From: Nitrospira sp. | GTDB lineage: Bacteria; Nitrospirota; Nitrospiria; Nitrospirales; Nitrospiraceae | DNA: 64,000 nucleotides | Assembly (NCBI GenBank): GCA_024330965.1 | Contig: JANDJL010000001.1 | Span: 62,001-126,000, forward strand | Reading direction: 5' to 3' | Part shown: piece by piece, positions 47,878 to 56,272 of the stretch | Position numbering within the stretch: the first letter of the stretch is position 1 | How the letters are laid out: the number at the start of each line of letters is the position of its first letter | Program-made: the position numbers and the translations under genes | The notes under the pieces: generated by a model | The model's database searches: none | What the model was told of the DNA's origin: nothing | The model's input: only the letters and a program-made list of their open reading frames with translations

Positions 47878-48738
47878 TCATCCCTTCACGCTTCCGGCCG
47901 TCAGTCCTGCAATAAGATGCCGGTTGAAGAAGGCCGCGAGTCCCACGACCGGCAGCGTCACGATGACCGACGCCGCGGCGAGGTCTCCCCAGGGAACGTC
48001 ATGGAGCCCTGGAAACAACGCGATCGCCACCGGGGCGGTTCGCGCCGCGTCGCTCGCTGTCAGCGTCAAGGCAAACATGAACTCGTTCCATGAGTGGATG
48101 AACGTCAACAATCCCGCCACCGCCAGTCCGGGTCTCGCCAACGGAAGCACCACAGTCAGCAAGGCCCTGAGCGGGGTGCAGCCGTCGACGCGCGCGGCAT
48201 GATACAGCTCACGGGGCAACTGTCGAAACGCGACCGTCAGAAGCCAAGTCGTCAACGGAAGCGCATGGACCGTGTGCGCGAGCCCCAAAGCGATCAGGCT
48301 GTCCTGCAATCCCATCTCCCGCATCGTCAGATACAAAGGACTGATGATCGCGATCGGCGGAAACATCGAAGCCATGAGGATCACCCCCAGAATCATCGGC
48401 CGTCCCGTTATCGGCAATCGGGCCAACGTGAATGCACAGCACGAACCGAGCACGAGGGCAACGGCGGTCGCGCCCATCGCGACCGCCGCACTGTTGATCA
48501 GGGCTTGAACCAGCGACGAGTGGAACAACACCCGTTCGTAATGCGCCGCGGTCAACCGCGTCGGGAGAAGAGGGGGCAATCGCACCAGTTCCTCATCCGG
48601 CTTCACGGACGCGACGACCTGCCAACCGAGCGGGCCAAGGCAGAACATCGCGACGGTCGCCAGCAGGCAAACGTTCCGTCCCGCAGAAGCAACGTCCCAA
48701 CCAACCCAGCGATCGCGGCATGTGCGTTCCCGATCCAT
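47878..48738 (-). CDS. Sugar ABC transporter permease, MalG type
   Basis: A 286-residue inner membrane protein with about six membrane segments and the ATPase-contact EAA loop AARVDGCTPLRALLTVVLPLARP. The ATG at 48738 shares a base with the stop of the other permease (TGATG), which decides the start over a long upstream frame to 49161 that overlaps that gene. It pairs with the MalF-type permease. Confidence 0.93.
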   Translation of the reverse strand: MDRERTCRDRWVGWDVASAGRNVCLLATVAMFCLGPLGWQVVASVKPDEELVRLPPLLPTRLTAAHYERVLFHSSLVQALINSAAVAMGATAVALVLGSCCAFTLARLPITGRPMILGVILMASMFPPIAIISPLYLTMREMGLQDSLIALGLAHTVHALPLTTWLLTVAFRQLPRELYHAARVDGCTPLRALLTVVLPLARPGLAVAGLLTFIHSWNEFMFALTLTASDAARTAPVAIALFPGLHDVPWGDLAAASVIVTLPVVGLAAFFNRHLIAGLTAGSVKG

Positions 48739-49673
48739 CACACCATGTCCCGCACCCGTCGCCGCAGCAACAGCACATAGAACAAAGACAGTATCACTGA
48801 AATCAGGAACATCGCTGTCGCCAGCGCGGAGCCATACCCCAATTGCAAGGACTGAAAAAGCGTTTTGTAGGCATAGATCGAGAGAGTTTCCGTGGTGTTG
48901 CCAGGCCCTCCGCCGGTCAACACATAGACCGCGTCGAACACCCGCACGGCATCCATGGTCCGAAACACCAGCGTGATCAGGATGACGGGAGTCAGCAGCG
49001 GCAGCGTGATCGACCGAAATCCGTCCCACCATCCCGCGCCGTCGATTCGCACGGCGGCGCGCAAGTCCTGCGGCAAGGCCTTTAATCCGGCCAGCATCAT
49101 CAAGGCGGCGAAGGGAGTGGTCTTCCACACGTCCATGATGATGGCCGCGTGGATGGCCCAACGGGGATCAGCCAGCCAATCGATCGACGCGGCGACGCCG
49201 ATGCGAGCCAGCGCATAATTGAGAAGGCCGTAATCGGGTTGATACAGCCAAAGCCACATCTGGGCCGACACGACCGTCGGAACGGTCCAGGGCACGATGG
49301 CGACGGTTTGGGCCAGACGACCGAATCGCGTCCGTTCGTCGGTCAGGCCGTCCAGAAGCAACGCAAGCCCCAATCCGATCGGCAATTCCAGTCCCACCGA
49401 GAGACAGGTGAAATAGAGGGTCGTCCCGAGGGCGGCCCAGAACCGTTCGTCGCCGAGCAGGTCCAGATAGTTTGCAAGCCCGACGAACTCGTCCACACCG
49501 AAAATGGGCAGGCGATGTCGGAGGCTCAGCCAGAGCGCCGCCGCGATCGGAGCAAGCGCCATGAGCACGACCAGCGTCATCGCTGGAGCGGCAAACACAT
49601 AGCCCCAGACCCGTTCGGAGAGGTTCCATCGACGTCCGTCGGCTTTTTGATCGTTGAAAGCGGCGACCTTCAT
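48738..49673 (-). CDS. Sugar ABC transporter permease, MalF type
   Basis: A 311-residue inner membrane protein with about six membrane segments and the EAA loop AVRIDGAGWWDGFRSITLPLLTP. It begins with a charged cytoplasmic stretch and a hydrophobic segment at about 26-48. Its ATG overlaps the stop of the binding-protein gene by four bases. Confidence 0.93.
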   Translation of the reverse strand: MKVAAFNDQKADGRRWNLSERVWGYVFAAPAMTLVVLMALAPIAAALWLSLRHRLPIFGVDEFVGLANYLDLLGDERFWAALGTTLYFTCLSVGLELPIGLGLALLLDGLTDERTRFGRLAQTVAIVPWTVPTVVSAQMWLWLYQPDYGLLNYALARIGVAASIDWLADPRWAIHAAIIMDVWKTTPFAALMMLAGLKALPQDLRAAVRIDGAGWWDGFRSITLPLLTPVILITLVFRTMDAVRVFDAVYVLTGGGPGNTTETLSIYAYKTLFQSLQLGYGSALATAMFLISVILSLFYVLLLRRRVRDMV

Positions 49674-50950
49674 GGTTCGCGCTCCGCCGATGTCCTCACA
49701 CGTCTCGGCAAGAGGCGATCTCCCTGACGGCGAATAGCGTGAAGCACGTCGCGGGGCTCCTTCGTCCCGACCACGAGCGCGCTCAATTCGGGCTGCGCCG
49801 CTTGAGACAGCAAGAGATAATAGGGCGTGATCGGCCTGGGTCTTGCGCTTAGAAAGATGGACAACAGATCCTTGAGGATCGGCTTCGCATCCAACAGTGG
49901 TTGCTCGGCATACAGAGCGATTCTCGTCGGATTGTAGCCGAGTTCCATGGCCATCCTGCGCTGAACGTCCGGGGACGAGAGAAACTCAATGAGGTCGCGC
50001 GCCTCCTTTTGATGGGGCGAGTGTTTGGCGACCGCCAGCACCCATCCGCCTAAGACCGAGGCGCCGGACAAACCAGGAAAGGCCGGAATAGGCCCGACGC
50101 CGATCTTTCCTTGGACCGGCGAACCCTCCCGTTGTAACAACGACCAGGCGTACGGCCAGTTCCGCATGAACAGAGCTCGTCCCTCGCCGAACAGCCGACG
50201 AGTCGAATCCTCATCGGCCATGCCAATCGAGAGGGGCGAGATCTTGTGTTTCCAGACGAGATCGCGCAGGAGTTGCAATCCCTCCTCGGCCCGATCGCGA
50301 TCTCCCACCCACAGATCGCTCCCGTTGCTCCTAAGCACTTCAAGGGCGACACAGACCAGCCCTTCGTATTGCCTTCCTTGCCACACAAAGCCGACCAATT
50401 TAGGGTCCCGTTCCGCCTCCAGGACCAGACGAGCCGCGCGAAGCAGCTCCGGCCACGTTCTCGGAGGGTCGAGCGCGTACCGTTCCAACAGATCTTTCCG
50501 ATAATAGAGGACTCCGGCGTCGATGTACCACGGCACGGCATAGAGCTTGCCATCCCATGTCGCAGCCTCAATCGGCCCTGGGAAAAAGTCTTCCCGCCGT
50601 ATCGTCGACGGCGGATCATCCAAAGGAGCAATCCATCCGGCCTTAGAGAATTCCTGAACCCAAATCACGTCCAGACTCAGCACATCGAATGGAGCGCGTC
50701 CACCGTCAAGGCTCATGGTGTAATATTGATGCTGTTGGTCCGAAGAAGAAGGCAGCACTTCTTCCCGCACGGTCACGCCGGGATGCCGTCGCTCGAATTC
50801 CCGCAGCAGGCCGCTCAACGTGCGTTCGTCGCCGGAGAGTCGTCCATGCTTAAAGATCAAGACCTTCGAAGCGGCCTGGGATGCGTCATCCCTCTGTGTA
50901 CAGCCAAGGATCGACACCAGGGACAACAGGATCCATGCTCGCATCATCAC
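49670..50950 (-). CDS. Sugar ABC transporter substrate-binding lipoprotein
   Basis: A 426-residue extracytoplasmic solute-binding protein of the carbohydrate family 1 type. Lipobox SILGC gives Cys17. Typical parts are LLREFERRHPGVTVREE, DVLSLDVIWVQEFSKAGWIAPLDD, YAVPWYIDAGVLYYRKDLLE and the late GGWVLAVAKHS. The ligand cannot be read from sequence; trehalose is favoured by resemblance to trehalose/maltose binders and by context. Its ATG overlaps the stop of the channel-like gene. Confidence 0.92.
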   Translation of the reverse strand: MMMRAWILLSLVSILGCTQRDDASQAASKVLIFKHGRLSGDERTLSGLLREFERRHPGVTVREEVLPSSSDQQHQYYTMSLDGGRAPFDVLSLDVIWVQEFSKAGWIAPLDDPPSTIRREDFFPGPIEAATWDGKLYAVPWYIDAGVLYYRKDLLERYALDPPRTWPELLRAARLVLEAERDPKLVGFVWQGRQYEGLVCVALEVLRSNGSDLWVGDRDRAEEGLQLLRDLVWKHKISPLSIGMADEDSTRRLFGEGRALFMRNWPYAWSLLQREGSPVQGKIGVGPIPAFPGLSGASVLGGWVLAVAKHSPHQKEARDLIEFLSSPDVQRRMAMELGYNPTRIALYAEQPLLDAKPILKDLLSIFLSARPRPITPYYLLLSQAAQPELSALVVGTKEPRDVLHAIRRQGDRLLPRRVRTSAEREP

Positions 50951-51654
50951 ATGTGCCGCAAATCGTCAGGCGATCGGTCTCGTCCGCGACCGGACAACGT
51001 TCGCTCAAGGTAGTCCTTGGCCAGATCTTTGGCGCCGAGCCCGAACGCCAGACAGGCGGCGAACACGATCCCGCCGAACGTAATGCCGAACCCGACGATC
51101 ACCACGCTGGCCGCGATACCCAATTCTTCCAGCGCCATGGCAAGCGCGAACAGGCGCACGCCCCACCGAGAGAGGCTCGCGATCAGTCTCGCCGGAGGGA
51201 GGCTCGCATTGACCGCCGCAATCAAGACCCCCTGTGAAATAAAATTCGACAGCAGGTAGCCGGCGATCAGAATCACGGCGGCGATCAAGACGTGAGGAAT
51301 ATAAGCCAAGAGCGATTGGGCGAATTGATTAATCGGTTTGAGATTGAGTGCGCCCAGCCCGGCAATCATCGCGAAGAGGACAATGACCCAATAGGTCATG
51401 CGACCCACGATCTGCGAGGGATCCGACTTGACTCCTCCACGACCCAGCGCTGCATTGACGCCGAGCCGATCGCATAAATGGTCTAACCTCACAACCCGCA
51501 ACAATCGCTCGACGGCATACCCCAGTGCCCAGGCCACGACGAATCCGACTCCGATGATGATGGCCATTGCCAGGACGTTCGGCAAAATCGCCAGGACTTG
51601 CCGACCCAAGTGCTCCAACGGCGCAAGCAACGCTTTGTCAAAAAAGTCCTGCAT
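50947..51654 (-). CDS. TM-helix (mechanosensitive-channel-like) membrane protein
   Basis: A 235-residue membrane protein with conserved TM-helix repeats: about five hydrophobic segments (roughly 18-42, 78-100, 110-136, 155-172 and 178-205), glycine-rich, with DLAKDYLER at the end as in small relatives of MscS that lack the large cytoplasmic domain. The ATG at 51654 follows a strong GGAGGGAGG stretch. It lies between the glycosyltransferase and the sugar importer, suggesting release of a solute on hypo-osmotic shock; that is inference. Confidence 0.85.
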   Translation of the reverse strand: MQDFFDKALLAPLEHLGRQVLAILPNVLAMAIIIGVGFVVAWALGYAVERLLRVVRLDHLCDRLGVNAALGRGGVKSDPSQIVGRMTYWVIVLFAMIAGLGALNLKPINQFAQSLLAYIPHVLIAAVILIAGYLLSNFISQGVLIAAVNASLPPARLIASLSRWGVRLFALAMALEELGIAASVVIVGFGITFGGIVFAACLAFGLGAKDLAKDYLERTLSGRGRDRSPDDLRHM

Positions 51655-51690
51655 GTCCGCCTCCCTCCTTGCCGTCCACACCGCCGGCGT

Positions 51691-52989
51691 TTACGAACGT
51701 GGCCTGCTGTTCCAGCGATCGACGAGATAGGGTTTCTGTTCCTCAAACGCCAAACACAAGTGCTCGATCCTCCTCTCCGCTTCGGCGGAGGTGAGCCCCT
51801 GGGTCTCCAGCACAAAGGTCGCCGTTCGCCCAAGATACAGCGGCGTGAGGGCCTTCAACAGATGTTCGCGAGGCATCACGCGGCCGTGGTAGGCCACGGC
51901 CGCTTCATAAATAATGCGGACCCAGAGATCGTCCGGAATGCGAAACTCGACGGGAGAAGCCGCCCGGAGGGGCAACAGCTCCGCGACAATCTCCCGCCCC
52001 AGCATCTGTTCCCAGATGGGGGCCAGATCGTCCGTGCCTTGCCGAAACGCGAGAATCATTCGATCCACGTTCACATGAACCGGCTCGACACCCACTTCGT
52101 ACTGAAACCCGAAAATTTTGACCGGCACGGAACCGCTCGTCTTAAGCCAGACCTCTTGGTGTTCTTCCATCAGCGCAAACGAGGCCCCCAAGACCTGCAT
52201 CAACATGGCGGCCAAATCGGCGGACGGATCCTTGGGATTGTGGATTTTGGCTCCGAGAAAACTCTGGCAGACACGGGCGCCGCTTGCGATGGCTTCGGTC
52301 GTCATCCAAATATCGATGCCGAATCGCGCCACATCCGACTCCCAGACGTGCTGATCCAAATAATGCTCGGCCAGCCGGCCGGAAAACCCAAAATCGCCGC
52401 CGATCGGCTGCCTGATTCGCTGGCCGTACAATGCCCTTGTGAGGGGGTAGACGATACTGTTCGTAATGGTCCCGTCGTACTTGTGGCGGAGATAGTAGGG
52501 TGCAACGTAGTCGTAGTGCTCGTCAAGAACGGGCCGCAAGAGCAATTCGATCCATTCGGGCGTGATGCTGCGCAAATCGGAATCCACCACCGCACAGGCC
52601 TTCGCATTGAGTCGGCGCGCAATCTCAAAAATCGTCCTGAACGCGCTGCCTTTTCCCGGAATGCCATGATACGGTGTGATGATCTTTTGAAGCCGGCTTT
52701 GGTGATCACTGATGAGAAGAGCGCCGTAGTCGACAACCGACCGTGCGACGACCTCGGTTGTGTTGTCGGACGATCCTCCGTCGGAATTCACAAGCACGGC
52801 CCGTTGGCCGGGAAAATATTTCGCCAGGCCCGCGCTGACGGCCCGCACCACGTGACCGATGGTGTCGGCATTGTTGTAGCTAGGAATGCCGACCAGAAGA
52901 TCGGCCCGCTCGATGTCGGACAATCTGGACTCCGTTTCCTCGGCGAGAGAGACGGACGGTCTTGTTGATCGAGCGTCTTGCGTCTTCAT
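51691..52989 (-). CDS. Family 2 glycosyltransferase, second enzyme of the GpgS operon
   Basis: A 432-residue GT-A glycosyltransferase with VGIPSYNNADTIG (33-45), SDGGSSDNT (69-77) and the metal-binding DSD (136-138). The C-terminal half has GGDFGFSG and a helical extension. It resembles glucosyl-3-phosphoglycerate synthases more than ordinary GT2 enzymes but is distinct from the real GpgS next door. The acceptor is unknown; a second sugar on glucosylglycerate, or a mannosyl variant, is possible. Its ATG overlaps the gpgS stop by four bases. Confidence 0.87.
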   Translation of the reverse strand: MKTQDARSTRPSVSLAEETESRLSDIERADLLVGIPSYNNADTIGHVVRAVSAGLAKYFPGQRAVLVNSDGGSSDNTTEVVARSVVDYGALLISDHQSRLQKIITPYHGIPGKGSAFRTIFEIARRLNAKACAVVDSDLRSITPEWIELLLRPVLDEHYDYVAPYYLRHKYDGTITNSIVYPLTRALYGQRIRQPIGGDFGFSGRLAEHYLDQHVWESDVARFGIDIWMTTEAIASGARVCQSFLGAKIHNPKDPSADLAAMLMQVLGASFALMEEHQEVWLKTSGSVPVKIFGFQYEVGVEPVHVNVDRMILAFRQGTDDLAPIWEQMLGREIVAELLPLRAASPVEFRIPDDLWVRIIYEAAVAYHGRVMPREHLLKALTPLYLGRTATFVLETQGLTSAEAERRIEHLCLAFEEQKPYLVDRWNSRPRS

Positions 52990-54209
52990 TTAGTGGGATC
53001 CCATCGATGGTCTTCTTCCACCGCATTCACCAAGCGGTCAAAGAAATCCGGAACCGCCGCCGCCACTCGGCTCCAATTGGAAATCATAGGAACTCCCAAC
53101 GGGTCCTTCTGGAACACGTCCGAGGCCAGTTTGATCCCTTTGAGAAACGTCTCGACGGCGGTTCGCTCCGCGTGTCGGTCGAACTTCAAACTGTTGATAG
53201 CCGCGCTATCTTCGTACCGGCGGATGGCTTCTTCGGCCAATCGGAGATACGTGGCCCGCAACGTCTTCAGCTCCGCGTCGCCGAGTACCACTCCCAGGCT
53301 GGATAAATGACGAAACAACGATTTTGAAATATCCACCGTCATCTTGAGGAGGCCTTTTTCGGGGTCGTCGGGAGACAGGGTCTGGTGCTTATGCTCATAG
53401 GCATCCGCGATATCCGCTTGACAGACGCGCCGCAGCGCGCAATTGCGGAAGACTTCGGCCAGAGTCCCGATTTCCAACCCCCAATCGCCCGGAATGCGGT
53501 TGACCCAGGCCAGATCACGCACCATGGCAAATTCCCCTGCAAGCGGATAGCGGAAACTGTCCAAAAACGCCAGCAATGGCTGGTCGCCAACCAGTTGCTG
53601 TAATGAGCGAATGACCGGCGTGAAAAACAGCCGGGTCACACGCCCGTGCAACCGGTCCGTGACGCGACTGTAATAGCCCTTGCAGAATTCATAGCCCAAA
53701 TTGGGATTGGCCACCGGGTAACACAGCCGAGCCAAGTATTCCCTCTTGTAGCTCACGATGTCGCAGTCGTGCAGTGCGATCACTTGACTTTGGCGGCGGG
53801 CCAGCACGTATCCGAAGGCGAGCCAGCACGATTGCCCCTTCCCCGGCAATCCGACGTCGATTTCCCGCTCGACCAACGTTTTCAGGAGATCTTGAATCCG
53901 TGCGCCGTCGATCCAGACGAGCCGAACGAATTGCGGGAGTACCTTGAAGTAGTCCCTGGCGCGACGAAATTCAAGGGGCGATGCGCATCCTAATGCGACC
54001 ACGATCTCGTTCAGATACGACACCTGCTTCAATTCCGCTACGATGCCGGACAGCGCAGGTCCCTCAAGTTCGGAATAGAGGCACGGCAGCACCAACGCAA
54101 TCGGGTTGACGGTGCGATACTGTTCGAGCTCGTGTTCCAGCCGATCCACATTGGGAGGACCCAGGCGATGGAGCACGCTGACCACTCCATTTTGAAAGAA
54201 ATCCGCCAT
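52986..54209 (-). CDS. gpgS: Glucosyl-3-phosphoglycerate synthase
   Basis: A 407-residue GT81-type glycosyltransferase that transfers glucose from a nucleotide sugar to 3-phosphoglycerate, the first step of glucosylglycerate synthesis. Characteristic parts are LPCLYSELEGPA, GLPGKGQS (120-127), the metal site ALHDCDI (DCD 148-150), YPVANPNLGYEFCKGYY, GRVTRLFFTP, GEFAM and DWGLEIG. I cannot fully rule out mannosyl-3-phosphoglycerate synthase, which shares several motifs. First gene of an eight-gene operon and divergent from its likely phosphatase partner. Confidence 0.9.
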   Translation of the reverse strand: MADFFQNGVVSVLHRLGPPNVDRLEHELEQYRTVNPIALVLPCLYSELEGPALSGIVAELKQVSYLNEIVVALGCASPLEFRRARDYFKVLPQFVRLVWIDGARIQDLLKTLVEREIDVGLPGKGQSCWLAFGYVLARRQSQVIALHDCDIVSYKREYLARLCYPVANPNLGYEFCKGYYSRVTDRLHGRVTRLFFTPVIRSLQQLVGDQPLLAFLDSFRYPLAGEFAMVRDLAWVNRIPGDWGLEIGTLAEVFRNCALRRVCQADIADAYEHKHQTLSPDDPEKGLLKMTVDISKSLFRHLSSLGVVLGDAELKTLRATYLRLAEEAIRRYEDSAAINSLKFDRHAERTAVETFLKGIKLASDVFQKDPLGVPMISNWSRVAAAVPDFFDRLVNAVEEDHRWDPTK

Positions 54210-54484
54210 CTGATTCTCCTCTCAACTTTTGAAGTCGCTCTTTCATGAGCCCGAATGCCACGACTCGTTCGCTCAGAGAGCTGGCATCGCATCCTCGCCG
54301 AATCGCTCTCAGTCTGATTTGTACCTTGCTCTCGCCCCCTATTTCAAACTGTCTGTCGGCGGTTCAAGAAGTGGAAACCGGAGACATCCCTTTCATCAAT
54401 CCTTTCTGTCATCTACAATTGTCACGACAGCGTCCTCATGCACGCGGAGCGGACCGCAAGGCGACACAACGGCAATCAAGCGCG

Positions 54485-55324
54485 ATGAGCGGGAACGCAA
54501 CATCTTCGTGGAGCATGGTCGTCTTTACGGATCTGGACGGCACCCTGTTGAACAGCCGAACCTATCGGTTCGACGAGGCGCGCGAGGCATTGGATGCTCT
54601 GCAGGCCCGCGGGATTCCGACCGTTCTCGTTTCGAGCAAGACGCGGGCGGAGATGGAACCGATCCGCTCTCAATTGCGCAACGGTCACCCGTTCATCGTG
54701 GAAAACGGAGGCGCTGTGTTTATTCCGGCGGAGTATTTCTTGTTCCCTCTTCCCGGCACCAGAGCGTCCGGTCCTTATCGCATCGTCGAATTCGGCACTC
54801 CTTATTCTCTTCTCCGTCAAGCGTTGAAGGAGATCGAACGTGACATCGGCCTGTCTCTCACGGGATACGGCGACTTGTCGGCCGATGACGTTGCATTACG
54901 AACGGGCCTGTCTTCTGAGGAAGCGGCCTTGGCCAAACAACGAGAGTACGACGAACCGTTTTTCATCGAAGGAACCCATCGCGTCCCCCCCGAACTCGCG
55001 GCAGCCATCAGGAGCCGAGGACTGAACTGGACCACGGGAGACCGCTGTCATCACCTGATGGGTCCTCAGGATAAGGGGCGCGCCGTTCGCCGTCTCATTC
55101 AATACTACCGACAGGCTGCCAGGGACCATCACCACCGGCTCACGACGGTCGCCGTCGGAAACAGTCTCAATGATCTGCCGATGTTGGCGGCTGTGGACAG
55201 GCCCATCCTCCTCCAGCAAGCGGACGGGGTCTATGCCGCCGGTATTGATCTGCCTGGCCTCATTCGAGCCCCGGCGCCAGGTCCGACCGGATGGAATCAG
55301 GCGATCCTTTCGTTGCTGCAATGA
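54485..55324 (+). CDS. Glucosyl/mannosyl-3-phosphoglycerate phosphatase (HAD-IIB)
   Basis: A 279-residue HAD hydrolase with DLDGT (Asp16 and Asp18), VLVSSKTRAEM (motif II), ENGGAVFIP and GNSLNDLPML (motif IV), features shared with MpgP/GpgP enzymes that remove phosphate from the glycosyl-3-phosphoglycerate product. It is divergent from gpgS across a 275-base spacer that should hold both promoters. The frame extends upstream to 54245 but that part overlaps no conserved sequence, and the ATG at 54485 or 54515 fits the family; neither has a strong ribosome site. Confidence 0.82.
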   Translation: MSGNATSSWSMVVFTDLDGTLLNSRTYRFDEAREALDALQARGIPTVLVSSKTRAEMEPIRSQLRNGHPFIVENGGAVFIPAEYFLFPLPGTRASGPYRIVEFGTPYSLLRQALKEIERDIGLSLTGYGDLSADDVALRTGLSSEEAALAKQREYDEPFFIEGTHRVPPELAAAIRSRGLNWTTGDRCHHLMGPQDKGRAVRRLIQYYRQAARDHHHRLTTVAVGNSLNDLPMLAAVDRPILLQQADGVYAAGIDLPGLIRAPAPGPTGWNQAILSLLQ

Positions 55325-55483
55325 CGGTCCACCACATCCATATCAGCTGGTATCCCGATGTGGAACGGACGGGGGAGACCAGGCTCCCAAGCCTGCCCCT
55401 CGATCGGTTTTTAGACGCAGGGTGATTCGGCATACATCGGTCTCCCGTCACGCCGACGGCTGCGGATTGAAGAAAGCGGCGAC

Positions 55484-56272
55484 TTAGCGGCTTGTGCGCG
55501 TTGTTTCCGGTGTTCCGTCGAGGCGGTGAACCAAAAACCGCAGCACGTCCTCCACTTCGCTTTGATGCTTGACATAGTACCGTGCCCGAGAGTGGGCCTG
55601 GTGCCCGACACGGACCCCTAGCATCAGCCCTTCCTGCATGGCGAAGACCGTTTCGTCGGTTTCATCGTCTCCGATAAAAAACAGCCCCGTACAGTGGAGA
55701 TGAGTCATAAGGGCGAACGAAGCCTTCCCTTTTCCGGGGCTCCCGGGAGGAAGAAGGTTGACCGAGGCTTTACCCGGCATCACTTGCGGAGAAGGAGTCA
55801 ACCGCTTGGCCACGTGAGCCAACTGACGTTCGACAGCGCCCGGATCATCCACTCCTCGATAATGAAGCGTCAAACTATAGCGTTTGTTTTCGATCACGAC
55901 GCGGGTGTCGGCAAAGAACCGAGCCTTATGTTCTTCCAGTTGTTTCATCCATCCCGAACAGATGAGATCCATATCGTTCAATGCGGCGGCCGGCATCAGC
56001 GGGCTTTCGGCCCCATGGTTTCCGATCAGATGAGGCACCGCTCCGTTGACGCGCAGGGCCAGATCGTCGAGCGCCCTTCCCGAGACCACGGCGCACGGCA
56101 CGCGCCGAGCCAATTCTCGCAGCCATTCGTGCATGGTCGGCGAAAGTTTGACGCTCTCGCGCTCGGATGAGATTTTGGCCAGGGTTCCGTCAAAATCAAA
56201 CGCATACAGCACGGATCGGTTGACCATTTTTCTGAGGGCATCTCGCCCTTCATCTGACAAGAGGTAGATCAT
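55484..56272 (-). CDS. otsB: Trehalose-6-phosphate phosphatase
   Basis: A 262-residue HAD-type phosphatase that releases trehalose from trehalose 6-phosphate. Motifs are DFDGT (Asp26 and Asp28), VVSGR (motif II), LIGNHGAE, the GKGKAS lysine segment and GDDETDE (motif IV). Length matches bacterial OtsB. Its ATG overlaps the otsA stop (ATGA). Confidence 0.95.
   Translation of the reverse strand: MIYLLSDEGRDALRKMVNRSVLYAFDFDGTLAKISSERESVKLSPTMHEWLRELARRVPCAVVSGRALDDLALRVNGAVPHLIGNHGAESPLMPAAALNDMDLICSGWMKQLEEHKARFFADTRVVIENKRYSLTLHYRGVDDPGAVERQLAHVAKRLTPSPQVMPGKASVNLLPPGSPGKGKASFALMTHLHCTGLFFIGDDETDETVFAMQEGLMLGVRVGHQAHSRARYYVKHQSEVEDVLRFLVHRLDGTPETTRTSR

Noticed and set aside
48739-49161. N-terminal extension of the MalG-type permease
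   Set aside because: It overlaps the MalF-type permease in another frame and reads as a basic low-quality sequence; the TGATG overlap at 48738 marks the real start.
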